This document shows positions 25,079 to 36,847 of a stretch of DNA of 64,000 nucleotides, piece by piece. The translations under genes were made by a program, and so were the position numbers. Under the pieces are notes generated by a model. The model searched no databases and was not told where the DNA came from. It saw only the letters and a list, made by a program, of their open reading frames with translations. The stretch lies in the NCBI GenBank assembly GCA_900660155.1, contig CABFPE010000249.1, forward strand, positions 263,705 to 327,704, read 5' to 3'. Source of the stretch: Hofstenia miamia. Lineage: Eukaryota; Xenacoelomorpha; Acoela; Hofsteniidae. Position 1 is the first letter of the stretch; each line of letters opens with the position of its first letter.

Positions 25079-26446
25079 CTAAACAATTATATTAGGTGAG
25101 TGCATAATTATGCGGGTTTTTTAAAACATTTTATTGAAAAAAAACTTTAAAAAAAATTGAAACATTTTTAGTCTGGAACATATTCAATATTTAATTAATT
25201 TACAGTTTTTCTTTTGTTTAGAAGTTATCAATTCCACGAGAAAAGAAATTGCTGTTCTTCGATTCAGTAAATTGGCAAAAAGTCCCAATAAAATTGAAAA
25301 AATAGATCTGAATGAAAATTTATGCAAAAATGATAATACATTTTAGACTTATTTTGCAATTGAATCCTAACGTTTTGGAGTAGATAATTGAATACTTCCG
25401 CCAAGGAGGTAAAATTTTCGCCTCTGTTTTTGTTAATAGGAATTCTAAAAAAATTATGGATTGATCTTTAAGCAAAATATTTTTGTGATAGGTATTGATA
25501 CAACTTAGATCACATTATTTTTCAGACTGATCTAAACACCAACTATGTTCATACTTGGCGGAGGTTTTTATAGTCTGATTACTCTATAGTATTCTATGCA
25601 CATAATTTCAATTTTTTCTCACAATTCAGTATAAAAATGGTATAAAAATGAAATTAACTAGAAATTTTAAGGAATTCTAGAACATGCTCTACGACATTTC
25701 TATTTTATCACAGGTTAGATCTTAATGATAAAACGAATTTTTGTCTCAAAATCCAGAATTATGAATGAAGGTAACAATCTACTATAAATATTTTTTCACC
25801 ATCTGTGATGGTTTCCCCAAATGATTTCACACAAGAACTAATGAAAAATATTTAAAATCTGAAAATCACTCATCCACCTCTTTCTTTTTTCGAATGAAAT
25901 TCTCGACCTGGCGCACTAAGGCGTGACAGTGCGCACGGCTTGACCTAAACGGAACTCCCATTTATTCTTCAAAAAGCAAAATATTTCAAGGTAGCCGTTG
26001 CTCCCATGGGCATTACACTTCCTAATTATATAAACACTCGTCATGGAAAGAATTTGAATATCTTTGAAAAAATTGGATTTCTCATTGAAAATAATTCTTA
26101 TTTGAATATACTTCAAGTACAAGAATAAGTTTTAGAACAAATCTTCATCATTGATTGTGCGGGCCCATCCCTATAGCTGTTTTATGAAAAAGGCTTTCAA
26201 TATTTCCCCAGCAATTCGAACTTGGAAAAAACATGGAATTACTTCCATGTTCCATATTTGAACCATAGAAAACTTGGAAAGTCTTGAAATTACCAAGAAA
26301 ATTGCAAATGCATGGAAGTTCCACATTTGGAACTTGGAAGAAATTTCATGTTTATTTAAAACAATAAAAACTTGCATGTACCACATGTGGGAATGCAATT
26401 TTTTTCCATGTAAATCCTTTATTAAAAATCATTGTATATCAAATAC
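25079..26446. other. Non-coding stretch with a repetitive TGGAA/TTCCA patch
   Basis: 25100-26170 shows no gene. At 26210-26420 short motifs such as CATGGAA, TTCCATG and ACTTGGAA recur in both orientations, a low-complexity, partly palindromic patch probably derived from a decayed transposon. Open frames there are spurious. Confidence 0.4.
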
Positions 26447-26478
26447 TGTGCTCAAGCTCGGCTCGGCTCGTTGACAAG

Positions 26479-26482
<4 letters not shown>
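26447..26482. mobile_element. Solo end of the hAT-like family also present at 48.95 kb
   Basis: GTGCTCAAGCTCGGCTCGG followed by CTCGTTGACAAGTCTG matches the right end of the 48952-49199 element (GTGCTCAAGCTCGACTCGG, then CTCGTT and GTCATGTCTG). Read inward from the edge it begins CAGACTTGTCAACGAGC. It abuts a long (TA)n tract at 26483. The partner end was not found, so it is a fragment. Confidence 0.55.

Positions 26483-26521
<39 letters not shown>
26483..26521. repeat. (AT)n microsatellite, about 39 bp
   Basis: Uninterrupted AT repeat, followed to about 26630 by imperfect TATA/CATA repeats. Similar tracts occur at 27475-27490, 27718-27743, 35164-35195, 40340-40380, 42675-42705, 47602-47627, 47871-47900 and 56549-56573. 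Confidence 0.9.
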
Positions 26522-26526
<5 letters not shown>

Positions 26527-26962
26527 TGTAATATTATATATATTAATATATTATATAATATATTGTAATATAATATTATATATATATATATGTATATATA
26601 TATATTATACATACATACATACATATGCGGCAAGTATTTTTATTTGAAGAAAGTTCAGTGTATTAATCATTCATTGAATTATATTATCTTATATGCATGT
26701 CCTAAGTATTATTTTAAACTAAGAATTATTCACGTTTAGAGGTATTGAAGGAGCGCGTCCCACTCAAATGAAGAAGATGTTTGGGAGGATGCCAAAAACG
26801 TATTAATCAAAGAGGAAGGGACATACGAAGAAATACATCAATATAATTTTGTTTTGGAATATACATATACATATATCGTTTTTCCTAACATTCAAAGTAG
26901 CTAATGACTGTTAAATAGGTTGTAGTTGAAGGTTCTTACTTTCAAAATATAACAAGTAATTT

Positions 26963-27097
26963 CTGTGGGAATTACAATTTTTAATGTGTTTTTTCCATAT
27001 CTACCACAAGTGGAACATGCAAGAACATGCAATTCCCACAGTAAGACATCCAAGTGACTTGCTGTGGGAATTATAATTTTTTTAATGTTTTTTCCAA
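26963..27097. repeat. Direct and inverted CTGTGGGAATT repeats
   Basis: CTGTGGGAATTACAATTTTT (26963 on) recurs as CTGTGGGAATTATAATTTTT (27062 on). Between them, near 27031, lies the inverted form AATTCCCACAG. This suggests a rearranged small transposon or a snap-back repeat. No coding function. Confidence 0.6.
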
Positions 27098-28960
27098 TTT
27101 TCAAATCATTGGGTCTGAACAAGTTTGGATGAAATCGTTTAAAAGCATAAACAAATCGCTTTGTTAATTAAAAGTAGCACTAGTGAAATAGAGTGAAAAT
27201 TCACTGAGTATTAACAAACATCTAAATATTTAAGTGTGCAAATGAACTTTTGAATGACCCTGTATATCTTTTTCAAAAATATTACAAATAATAGAGAGCC
27301 ACGAACTGAAAAGTAAACTTCCCATATCCAGCTGCAATTAGAATGATGAATATCTATTGAACGGTAAGCATATCGATTTTATAAATTTCAAAAGAGCCAA
27401 ATACGTAAGGAATTAACATGTAAATAAAGAATTAAGCAGTTCATATGCGGCTTTCAATAAACACCGACTGGCAATATATATATATATATAAGGCCGTCTA
27501 GCATATCATTCAGGCCTCGAATTTTGTACATTAATATTAGACTAGATTGGAGATCAGAATGCACTTTTCAGGCAATATCTTACATGTATATGAGAGAGAG
27601 AGAAAGAGAGAGAACAAATTCCGAAAGTCAACCTGAAAGCTGCAAAAACTATGGCAATCATTGCAAGGACCGAGGATAAAAAATTTTATGTTGAGACAAC
27701 TGCATCTTTTATATTTTTCATATATATATATATATATATATATGGCTTCATATACATATATCATTTAGGTTTATAAGTATTTATATTTATGTAATCATAT
27801 ATATCCAAACCAATATTAATTAACAAATTTGAGTGTGAATGTTCAGCTAGATGGCCTCATATATAGACGGCTCTTGGTGAGCCTTTTAATTGATTTTCAT
27901 GAGAAATTAAGCAGATGATGAAAGCTTAATGATGTGAACAATTTTTTAAATACATTATTGGATAGGATTTAACTAAAAGCGGTTTCCACATTTACACTAC
28001 AAATAGAGCAAAGAGCATTTAAAACGATGCACCACTTTGAATGAAAATCAAAGGTTAATGTATAATTTTGTTTATGTATTTGCATAGAGTATCAAGAATG
28101 TCTAGCAATACTCTGATTGTCGTTAGATTATCAATGGACTTCTGCGATATATTATAGTTTGAGTTTAGGTGATTTTAAATTGCAATTCTCATGAAGCCCT
28201 AATGCGAAATATACATGTTGAAACAGCATTGAAAACATTCGCAATAAAAAATTATCGAATTTGAGAAACAATATTTTTATGTTTTGGTTAGTGATATATC
28301 ATCTTATTTTTCTCATCCTGATAAATGATGTCTTTGATAATGACTTCCATCAGAGTTTTTTGTTTATATTAGGGAATGAAACCTATAGAAATTATCATAT
28401 AGGGTTATGTGCAAGGAACCAGAACGGGCTTGGATCGAGTTGGAAATCGCTCTGTAATTTTAGTAAAACTGGGTTACAAATTGCTCAACAGTGGATGCTA
28501 TAAGCAATGTATTGAAATATGACTTTTACTTTTAAGTTTTTAAATTTTATATTAATTTTTTTTCATTTTTCCCATGTTCAATTTAAGTTGGGTTTTTAGT
28601 TTTGTATTTTAAATTTCTTATATAAGCTTTGCGATGTTTTCTTTGGAAGTATAATATAAATGTGGCCAAAATTTGCCGAATTTGCATTAATTTAAATGGG
28701 CCGGACCAGATTTTTGTAGACCCCAATGTTTCCTACGCAAATCCATGCTTATACCTAAATTTTAATGAAAAGAAATTTTTTCCTTGGGTTTTTTCAAGAA
28801 TATAAAAAATAAATTACAAAATTTATTAAAAAGCAAAAATATTTCGAATTAAATGGCAGTACTATCGATGTGATAATATTGTTATTGATAATATAGCGAG
28901 TTGTTCTTGTAATATGAGATTTTATTCACTTTCTGACCGTGTGGAAGTAGCATAAAACAT
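27098..28960. other. Non-coding stretch, no gene seen
   Basis: Contains a (GA)-rich tract at about 27591-27611 and TA microsatellites at 27475 and 27718. The plus-strand frame at 28261-28503 has one hydrophobic segment but no splice or homology support. Confidence 0.45.
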
Positions 28961-29404
28961 GTTACAAATAGTGATGTGCGGGCCATCGATTTTTCCAGCC
29001 CGGGCCCGTCCGCGCCTGCTGTTCAAAACTGAGCCCGCCCATTAAACTGTCAGTCTGCCTATGGCCCGCCCGTTAAAGTTTTAGGCATCTCGTGGCCCAC
29101 CCAAGCGTGATTTCATTATGTAACTTTAAATTACTCCATATCCAATAAAAACATTACTATCATATGTTTACTCAGCTGTTAAATTTACCTGTGGTAGATT
29201 TGAGATAAAGTAAAGTTGAGATTTGAGATATAGCAAACAGAATTGTAAACAGAGATATTGTGTTTTGAGATATAGTAAACAGAATAGACTTACAATACTT
29301 TTATATTTTCTTCTCTATGCTTGCCCATTAAAGTTTTAGCACACTCGTGGCCCGCCCGATTCCACGGGCCAAGGGCTGCCAGCGGGCACACCACTAGTTA
29401 CAAA
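28961..29404. mobile_element. 428-bp hAT-type MITE with perfect target duplication
   Basis: The element is 28969-29396. The left end TAGTGATGTGCGGGCCA and the complement of the right end TAGTGGTGTGCCCGCTGG are inverted repeats. Flanks are the perfect 8-bp repeat GTTACAAA (28961-28968 and 29397-29404). The GC-rich motif (G/C)CCCATTAAA or CCCGTTAAAG followed by CTCGTGGCCC occurs near both ends in the same orientation, an internal direct repeat. Non-coding. Confidence 0.9.
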
Positions 29405-29776
29405 AAGTGAGACCGAACATTTTAAGATTTTTTTTAGAAACGTCCGCATAACATTACTCCTTTATCAAAAAGAGATTTTGAGTGAACTCGTTTTAAAACT
29501 ATTAGGTATTCGTTTTCAGATGATTTCTAATTACCCACTTTGATAATTTGCAACAGTGAATTGCCAAAAGGGGGCTAGTTGCTTCAATATAGACATGATA
29601 GAGCTGCTTAGAAATTGTTTTAGGCAAATTTGAGGAGTGTCTATAGAGAGTATTTATATTTGTTTTATGACCATACTTTAGATTTCTCACTATTTATTTG
29701 AATATTCCATTATCAAAATTGAAATAGACTTAAACATAATGTACTGTATATCCAATTTCTTTCACTAAGAGCGATG

Positions 29777-30019
29777 CTAAGCTGGTGTTTTTTTGGGTTA
29801 AGCTTTGTCAGGATTTTTGTGCGCTACAATGATGATTTTCTTTCTCTGTGCTACACTGCGGGTTTTTGTCAAAACTTTTGTCAGGATTTTTGTGTGCTAC
29901 ACTGCCGATTTTTCTTAAAAGTTTTGTCGGGATTTTGGCATACTATAGTACGGATTTTTTGTTTAAGCAAAAATTTGGATAAAAGTTTGGGCAATAATCG
30001 TTAGTGTAGCACCCGCTTA
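29777..30019. repeat. Small repeat unit with internal tandem motif and weak inverted ends
   Basis: TTTTGTCAGGATTTTTGTG followed by a GCTACAxTG block recurs about three times with divergence (near 29803, 29877 and 29923). The edges TAAGCTGGTG (left) and CACCCGCTTA (right) are nearly complementary. No convincing target duplication other than TA. Probably an old short inverted-repeat element with an expanded interior; the open frame across it (29774-30004) is spurious. Confidence 0.4.
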
Positions 30020-32800
30020 ATAATTGATTTTGATAATTGTGAAAATAATTATGTAATCCAGAGTATCATAATCACAAATAAATAATTGGTAAGGGCCTCA
30101 AAGCTAAGTATATTTTCATACTAAAGCTGAGTTTCTACATTATAATAGTCTAATTATAATGCCATTAAACATTTTTTACATATTTAAGGAGTAAGTTGTA
30201 TCTTTGGAGGATATTAATTTTAAAATTGCGCTTTTTTCCTCTAAAAACTATACACAGAAATATTTCTTGGTTGTTCAAAAATTTTTGGAAAATGGTTAAT
30301 TAAATACTTTACGCATAGTGTTTTTGGATTATTAAAATATTTGGCAACGTCATTAAAAATATACAAAATTTGCTTCTTCTATCCTACTTCTGCTACAATA
30401 TAAACATTGTGCATAGTTTAAAAAAATAGGATAATAAACGACTCGACTCGACAGAAGTACAGAGGTGATGTGTTTAGGTCATTTCAGGTCAAAGACAAAA
30501 AATAAATTTCTCGATAGGATTCCGAGATTTCACATATGTAGCAATTTTATATTAAAAATAAATCCCGTTGCGCTTCAAATTTTTATGAACAAATCTGTAC
30601 ATCATCGTAACATCATAGTTTAATTCACAAAATATCAGTACTTACGTGAACTTTGTAAAAATTGTTTCATTTTCTCGAGACGTGTGATTGACGCTGACGC
30701 CGATATTTGAAAAAAATGAGTGTATGCAGCGTCGGAAGCTTTTCATTGTTATCAGAATTGGTGCACGCTGATAGTCCACAGAACGTAAATACAAAGTTCA
30801 AAATTCATGCAAACACGAGTACTTGCAATTAAGTAAACAGTGATTAGAATCTCTGGATTTGCCAAACTGCATTAATTAATTTCTGACTTAATTGAACAAA
30901 TTTTAATCACTACTGCAATTATTGTGTTTTAAATTTCACTCAACCAGTCTAAACACGATTATATTTGTCTTTAAAGTAAACTTAGAATTGCAGAAAAGCG
31001 CTCTCTATAATTAAGCTACTGGAATAAAGATATGAATAACAATAAAAATCATTTTCTATAATTTATATTAGTTTTGTATAACCTATAATTTGGATTGGAA
31101 CTGATATCAGCAGGAGTAAGATTGAAAGCGGGCCGGTTAGACTCACACGAGCTGACCCAGGCTACACGGTCCGTGGAATGCTAAAAACGCAGAAGAAATT
31201 AACATGCGGGCTGTATGTGGGTCATTTTTTCCATGCACTTTCCATGTTCTAATTGCTTGTTCCTGTTTTGCAACACGATTTTTATTGGACTAAAGGAATG
31301 TAGGTCCACGTAAAGGAAATGTGTGTTGGGAGGCGACTTGCCGATCTGTAAAAAAATTTATGCGCTAATATTTAGTCAAAGTGCGTGGGCTACAGACTGT
31401 GTCGTTCCAAATATTGAAGGCCAAATACCACCCTTGAGAATTGGACTAGGCTCATGGTTACACAATATTTTAAATAATACATCCTAAGACTTAATAAATA
31501 ATCCGAACATCTTGGATTCTATTTGATGCTAATTTGAAAATTGATGCAATTGACATAAACAAGTTATATTACAGCATTAGCCCATTAGACCATATTATTT
31601 AATGAGACTGGTAATATGACTCTACTGACATTATATCATATTATTATTGTCCTCTATAAAACTAAAAAAATTTTTTGTCAACAATCATAATTTTGCATGC
31701 AAAGGCGTAGAATGGGGTTGTCTTACTTTGTTGAACACATATTTGTTAGTCATATTTCTCTGCTTAGAAATATTTTTCATAATTAAGCGTATTTTCATTT
31801 AGACTTGGGTAATAATTTGCTGCTTATTTAGTGTTTTCAACATTGGCAAACAAGAACAACTGTTTCGAATTTTTTCAATAATTTTGTAACCTGATATTTC
31901 CTAGAGACTTTACAAACTTGACGCACGGTGTGCCTCAAAATTGTATAACAATCCATCTACAATAAAGGGAAATAGCTGAGATGAGGTTAGGTGCTTCTCC
32001 GATTGGCTTCAGAACTCTGGATTCTCTGAAAATAGGTATGAAAAGAATTTCAAGTACGTACAAAACACAAAAGTTTCAACACACATACTACATGAGAGCA
32101 TAGACACAAAGAGTGCCAAGGGTTCAAAATTTACTAGTAAGTTTAGAAAGAATTGCTAGAAAATGCTTATAATATGCTTTGTGCCTTTAATGTCATTTTG
32201 GAAGTATATGAATAATAACTTACCCAGATTTTTCTATTACTTCTACTTATATTTTAGAATATCCTTTTCAATAAAACATGAACTGCAAGTTTTTCGAAAC
32301 ATATTTAAATTCTACAATCACTGTGTAAAAACAGGCAATATAGCAAGTAATAGAGAACTTGCTTCCTGAAAAAAACCAGGCGTTGAGCCTGGCCTGATCT
32401 TATACATATATCTTCAGTACTTTCTTAGTCATTGTCTTCTATAATTTGTTTGACATCTAATTGCTATTTTGCATATTTCCATCTAAATTAAGGATAGCCA
32501 TGAGTCCTGCAAGCCTCTGCCTTGAAACCTCTAGTTATTTTATGTTTCTCTTCCTAAAGCCACATCATACAAGCGTTCTTTTCTATAAGACATCAAGAAT
32601 ATTCAGTTCTACATTTGTCAGATGTTACTTTCCGAGTCTACACTTCCTACTAAACAGTCTTCCTGATTTCCAGAGATTCACAGCACCCTCTGATGATTTG
32701 ATGCTTTTCGACTGATGGGCTAGGATTTTTTCACAACATTCTCCAATTTCAGCTGTAGAGGGGTAGAGATAAAACCCTGGTTCACGTTGTCTCAATTTCA
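30020..32800. other. Non-coding stretch, no gene seen
   Basis: AT-rich. Short open frames at 32163-32369 and 32461-32715 lack domain or splice support. No RNA gene recognised. Confidence 0.45.
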
Positions 32801-32819
32801 CATTCAAACACTTGACATG

Positions 32820-33000
32820 ATGGTGTGACTCTCAAGGAGTTTGAGATAAGTCCTCAAGACTCTAGCTGGTAGTAAAAGTGCCACTTCTCCTCACGTTGGT
32901 AACGTAGCTCCTCCACCTATCTTCTATTTTTTTTGGTTTCTTCAACCAAGTGCTCCAACTACTACTGAAACTATATATATTATATTAGATAAATTGTACC
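32820..33000 (-). pseudogene. Possible second RLE-type LINE 3' remnant
   Basis: On the minus strand VSVVVGALG (about 32950-32975) is followed about 30 codons later, in a broken frame, by ALLLPARVLRTYLKLL. These resemble the terminal blocks VPVVVGALG and LLGTARILRKVL of the LINE C-terminus seen intact at 8.49-8.86 kb. The nuclease motif upstream cannot be made out, and stops and frameshifts intervene. Tentative. Confidence 0.28.
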
Positions 33001-35158
33001 AATTATTCTCAAGATTGGAATACAACTTGCACACAGTACTGGCCTACACGTTTTTCTAGTTATGCAACGCAAAGTATACCATACAATAATATCTAACATC
33101 GATTGGAGCCTTGGAGGAAACACCTTTTTAAGGAGCATGGAACTGTCTCCATTTTGTTAACATGAGCTACTATATTCAGTATAATAAATTCAAGTATTGG
33201 GTGATGGCATAAGCACCCCATTGCAAATATTGGGCATCACTGATTCCATTGTTATACTTTTCATAATTGCTGATTTACATTCTTACAATCACAGCCAAAG
33301 ATATCATATTGCTCCACTACTTATTGCACTGCATTTCAGGAGATCCTTTTCAACCATCCTATATATAGAGTTGTGAACAAGTTCAGTCAGTTTTCTGAAC
33401 AGTTGTAGTAAAAAGACAGGAATTATGTAAAAGTACATAAGCAATCTTCTGAATTACAATTGTGATAGAAGAATAAAAAATTTGAAGTATTTAAGTAAGC
33501 ATCAACAAAAACTGCACTGTTTGATAAAGGAATTCACACTACAGTCATGAAAAATTAGGATTCTACTGAAAGGGGGCTTGATGTCTTAAAAGATTGGAAT
33601 TTGAAAACATTATGATTATTAATGAAAATGATTTTAATGCAAAATTTCTTCAATTTTAAATTCAAGACAAGAAAATTGTACATCAAATCAATTGGTGGCT
33701 ATCCTTTAAATAGCAAACATATTTTTGTTACGTATGTGTGCACCTATGGTCAAAATTGAACCCCAACCAAAATGCAGGAAAATGTGGTCGATTATTTATT
33801 GCAGCTATTACATATCACAGTAGTATTATTTTTAGAGTAATTTGTGTACACCCAAGAATGGCATTTGTTACAAATAACTTTGTTTTCTTGTAAAATTTTG
33901 GGTCAAAAGAATCTGGACTTCTAAATGATTTGTCTTCTGACCAAAATGTTTTCATTGCAGGGTTTTCGCAATAATTAAAGTTATTGATGTTGGTAAATGT
34001 TATTGGTATTAAAAATGACACCTAAATCCATTTATTTCTATTCTTGAAAACAGAGGAAAGAAAAGGAATTCCGAATTTGCGAATATGCTACAAACATATT
34101 TGGAATAAATTGACTTCCATTTATGAGTGGAATGAGAGAAGATACAATGAATTTCAAATTGTCTTTAAGGTCTCTCTTCAATTACTTCCATGATCACTCA
34201 AGCATTTAAGTTAACATCAGTATTGTTTGGTTTCGTATTTAAAAGGAATTAAAGTTCGATACTTAAATAGTAAAATTATTGGAAATAGATTGTTACATCT
34301 TTCTCAAAACAATTTTACTTAATTTGTATAAAGTTAAATAATGACGCGAATCATGTTGGTATACAAGGAGTTAAATTTTGGCAGTGTCACGATGATTTTG
34401 AGGTTATCACTATGTCATATTCGAAGGGGCCGTCAATCTGCAGATGTTGGCAAAAGTTCATAGAATAAAATTTTACAGATTTTTTCAAAGTTTTAGCTAA
34501 ACATTTTTTACTTTAACCATTTTGGTCAATTTCTGGAGTAAATACCTGGTCAATATATATATCGTATTCAAAATATTTTGAAATATTCATTTGTTGCATT
34601 AATAGCTCTGCCGCTTGAATATTATCTTAAACCCAATTAAATTTCATGAAAAAACATTCAACGAAGCAGGCGTTAACTTACAGTAAATTGCGATTTGAAT
34701 TTTAAAAAAATTTTTTAAAAACTTCTCATTGATACAGATTTAAGTGAAAGCTGAATTTTGGTATTTCCTGTGAAAAATTATATTCTTAATAGCTTAAATG
34801 TAGATAAACACTTGTGGTCCAATAGTGGATGAGTTATTATCATTAGGCCACTGGTGACCATTGATGCATGACCAGCAGAACTGGTAGTTCAAACATTGCG
34901 CAAAGGGCTGATATTAATGTTTGAATGCCAATCAGGAGTATTATCAAAAGCAGTTAAATATATAATTGAAGGAATTTCTAAATCATAAATGGTAGCAATA
35001 TATAACTACACAACTGTGCCAAAACTGGAGGTAGTTCAGCATTTAAAAATTAAGCGTAATATTTCTTTCAATTTTTCAAAATCTATTGTTTGTCATTAAT
35101 TTATTCGTTTTGATAACTTATATTGTGTTTCAAATATCAATGAATAAATTCTTTTAAA

Positions 35159-35201
<43 letters not shown>

Positions 35202-36420
35202 TTTTTAACAAAGAAAACTTTATGAACGCCTTTGCAATGTAATTATTATATTTAAGGTACTTAAGGAATATAGTCATTGTGTTAATTGACTTACTAAATG
35301 TCAACTGGCAATCTTCAGCTTAAACACTATTAATGATTAAGAGTATGCAGATGTCACCAGCACGGCCTATTTGTCGGCAGGGTTTTCTTGAGCGCTTGGT
35401 TGCTTTTGTGTGAGTTTGATTTTATAAATCTTTTATATGCTATTAAGATACAAAACATTGCTATTTTTAGAAGAGGTCGAAATATAATGACCATCGGAAA
35501 TCTTTAAAAAACTTATTAAATAATACTAAAGTAAACATTTGGGCTACAATATTTCATTTGAAACATGAGCATGCATTAAAACTATGCTTTCTTTTTTTGT
35601 CATAAATGCATAACAAAACAAAAAAATCTGTTCAATCTAGAAATTCAAATAGGTATATGAGAATACAAGTAAGCAGCGGTATGGGAACAATCCAAATGAT
35701 GTAATGCCTCAATTGTTATAAAGACAACGCAATTTTTCTAAAATTTCATTTTATCCATGTTTTCTGCTTTCTTTGATTCATTGTGAATCAAATGATGTTT
35801 GAATGCCGTGTATCCAGTCATGTTCAAACTAATCTGACCAAACATATCTGGGATACGCTATGGTGTAGTGCTGAAAATATATTTAGGGATATGCATTCAA
35901 TGCATATTAAAAAATAATTAAGAGCAATTGCAGCTGTATCTAGGGCCAGCAAAATTAACATATTTTGAAAAATGCTATAAATCACATATTAAAATAAATC
36001 AAATTGGCAATGCAAGTAAATCATAGATAGACGTATGATTTTTCAGAAGAACGATTACGGTCAGAGATCAGATTTCGTTGCGTAAAAAATACAATAAATT
36101 TGCAAAAAAGATGCTTAAAAAGTTGCGTAAAAATTTAACAAGGCCCTCTCACTTTTTGTAACTATAAACATACTTTAATTAAAATAACGCAAAAGTCACG
36201 GCTTCCTATAACAAAAAAGTAAACTCATTTACTATATTATTTTTAATATGCAGTTGCTGTGACATAAATATCTTTATTAATTCTCTAAAATTATTTTGAT
36301 TACGCTACAGAATTCAAAAAACGAAATAATATTACTATAATCTTATTACAAATCTCGAAACGCGAAAAGAGTGAGAGAAATAAGTTTACGAAATATTTCA
36401 CAACTTCAAAAAGCCATGTT
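33001..36420. other. Non-coding stretch, no gene seen
   Basis: AT-rich, with a (TA)n tract at 35164-35195. No exon or transposon motif recognised on either strand. Confidence 0.5.
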
Positions 36421-36847
36421 GATGATAATAGAGGTGTGTGGGACCAGTATCTGGTCCCAGTTCCGGACCTGGTCTCGTGGGGACTGGGACCAGATACCGC
36501 GACCAAGAATATACCTTCGGGACCAGATAGCGGATGGGACCAGGACCAAATGTTTCGAAACCAGATACATATAATATGTGCTTAATATCGAGAATTCTGA
36601 AGCTAGTATTTTAAGCTTTAAGCATTTCACTTGATTAAAAATAATGCAATATATATTAATTTTGGACTATTACATTTTATTTTCATTGTTAATAAAATAA
36701 TTTCTTACTCGATGAGTAATAGCAAAAACTAACGATGCTAGTGACTACCGGGACTGAACGGAACTGGCACCAAAGAAAATGTTTCGGAAACGGGACCGGC
36801 GGGACTGGGACCAACTATAACTGTTCCCACAGACCTCTAAATGATAT
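36421..36847. mobile_element. 411-bp hAT-like MITE with decayed target duplication
   Basis: The element is 36429-36839. The left end TAGAGGTGTGTGGGACC and the complement of the right end TAGAGGTCTGTGGGAAC differ at two of 17 positions. Flanks GATGATAA and AATGATAT share six of eight bases, so the target duplication has eroded or the call is one base off. The interior is filled with GGGACC/GGTCCC repeats (GGGACTGGGACCA and its complement) that can fold extensively. Non-coding; the open frames on both strands are shadows. Confidence 0.75.

Noticed and set aside
26432-26647. Open frames on both strands made of Tyr-Ile repeats
   Set aside because: They are translations of (TA)n microsatellite sequence; the same applies at 23703-24003, 40293-40517 and 56534-56821.
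36300-36630. Frames rich in WDQ/GPSP on both strands
   Set aside because: Produced by the GGGACC repeats of the hAT-like MITE.
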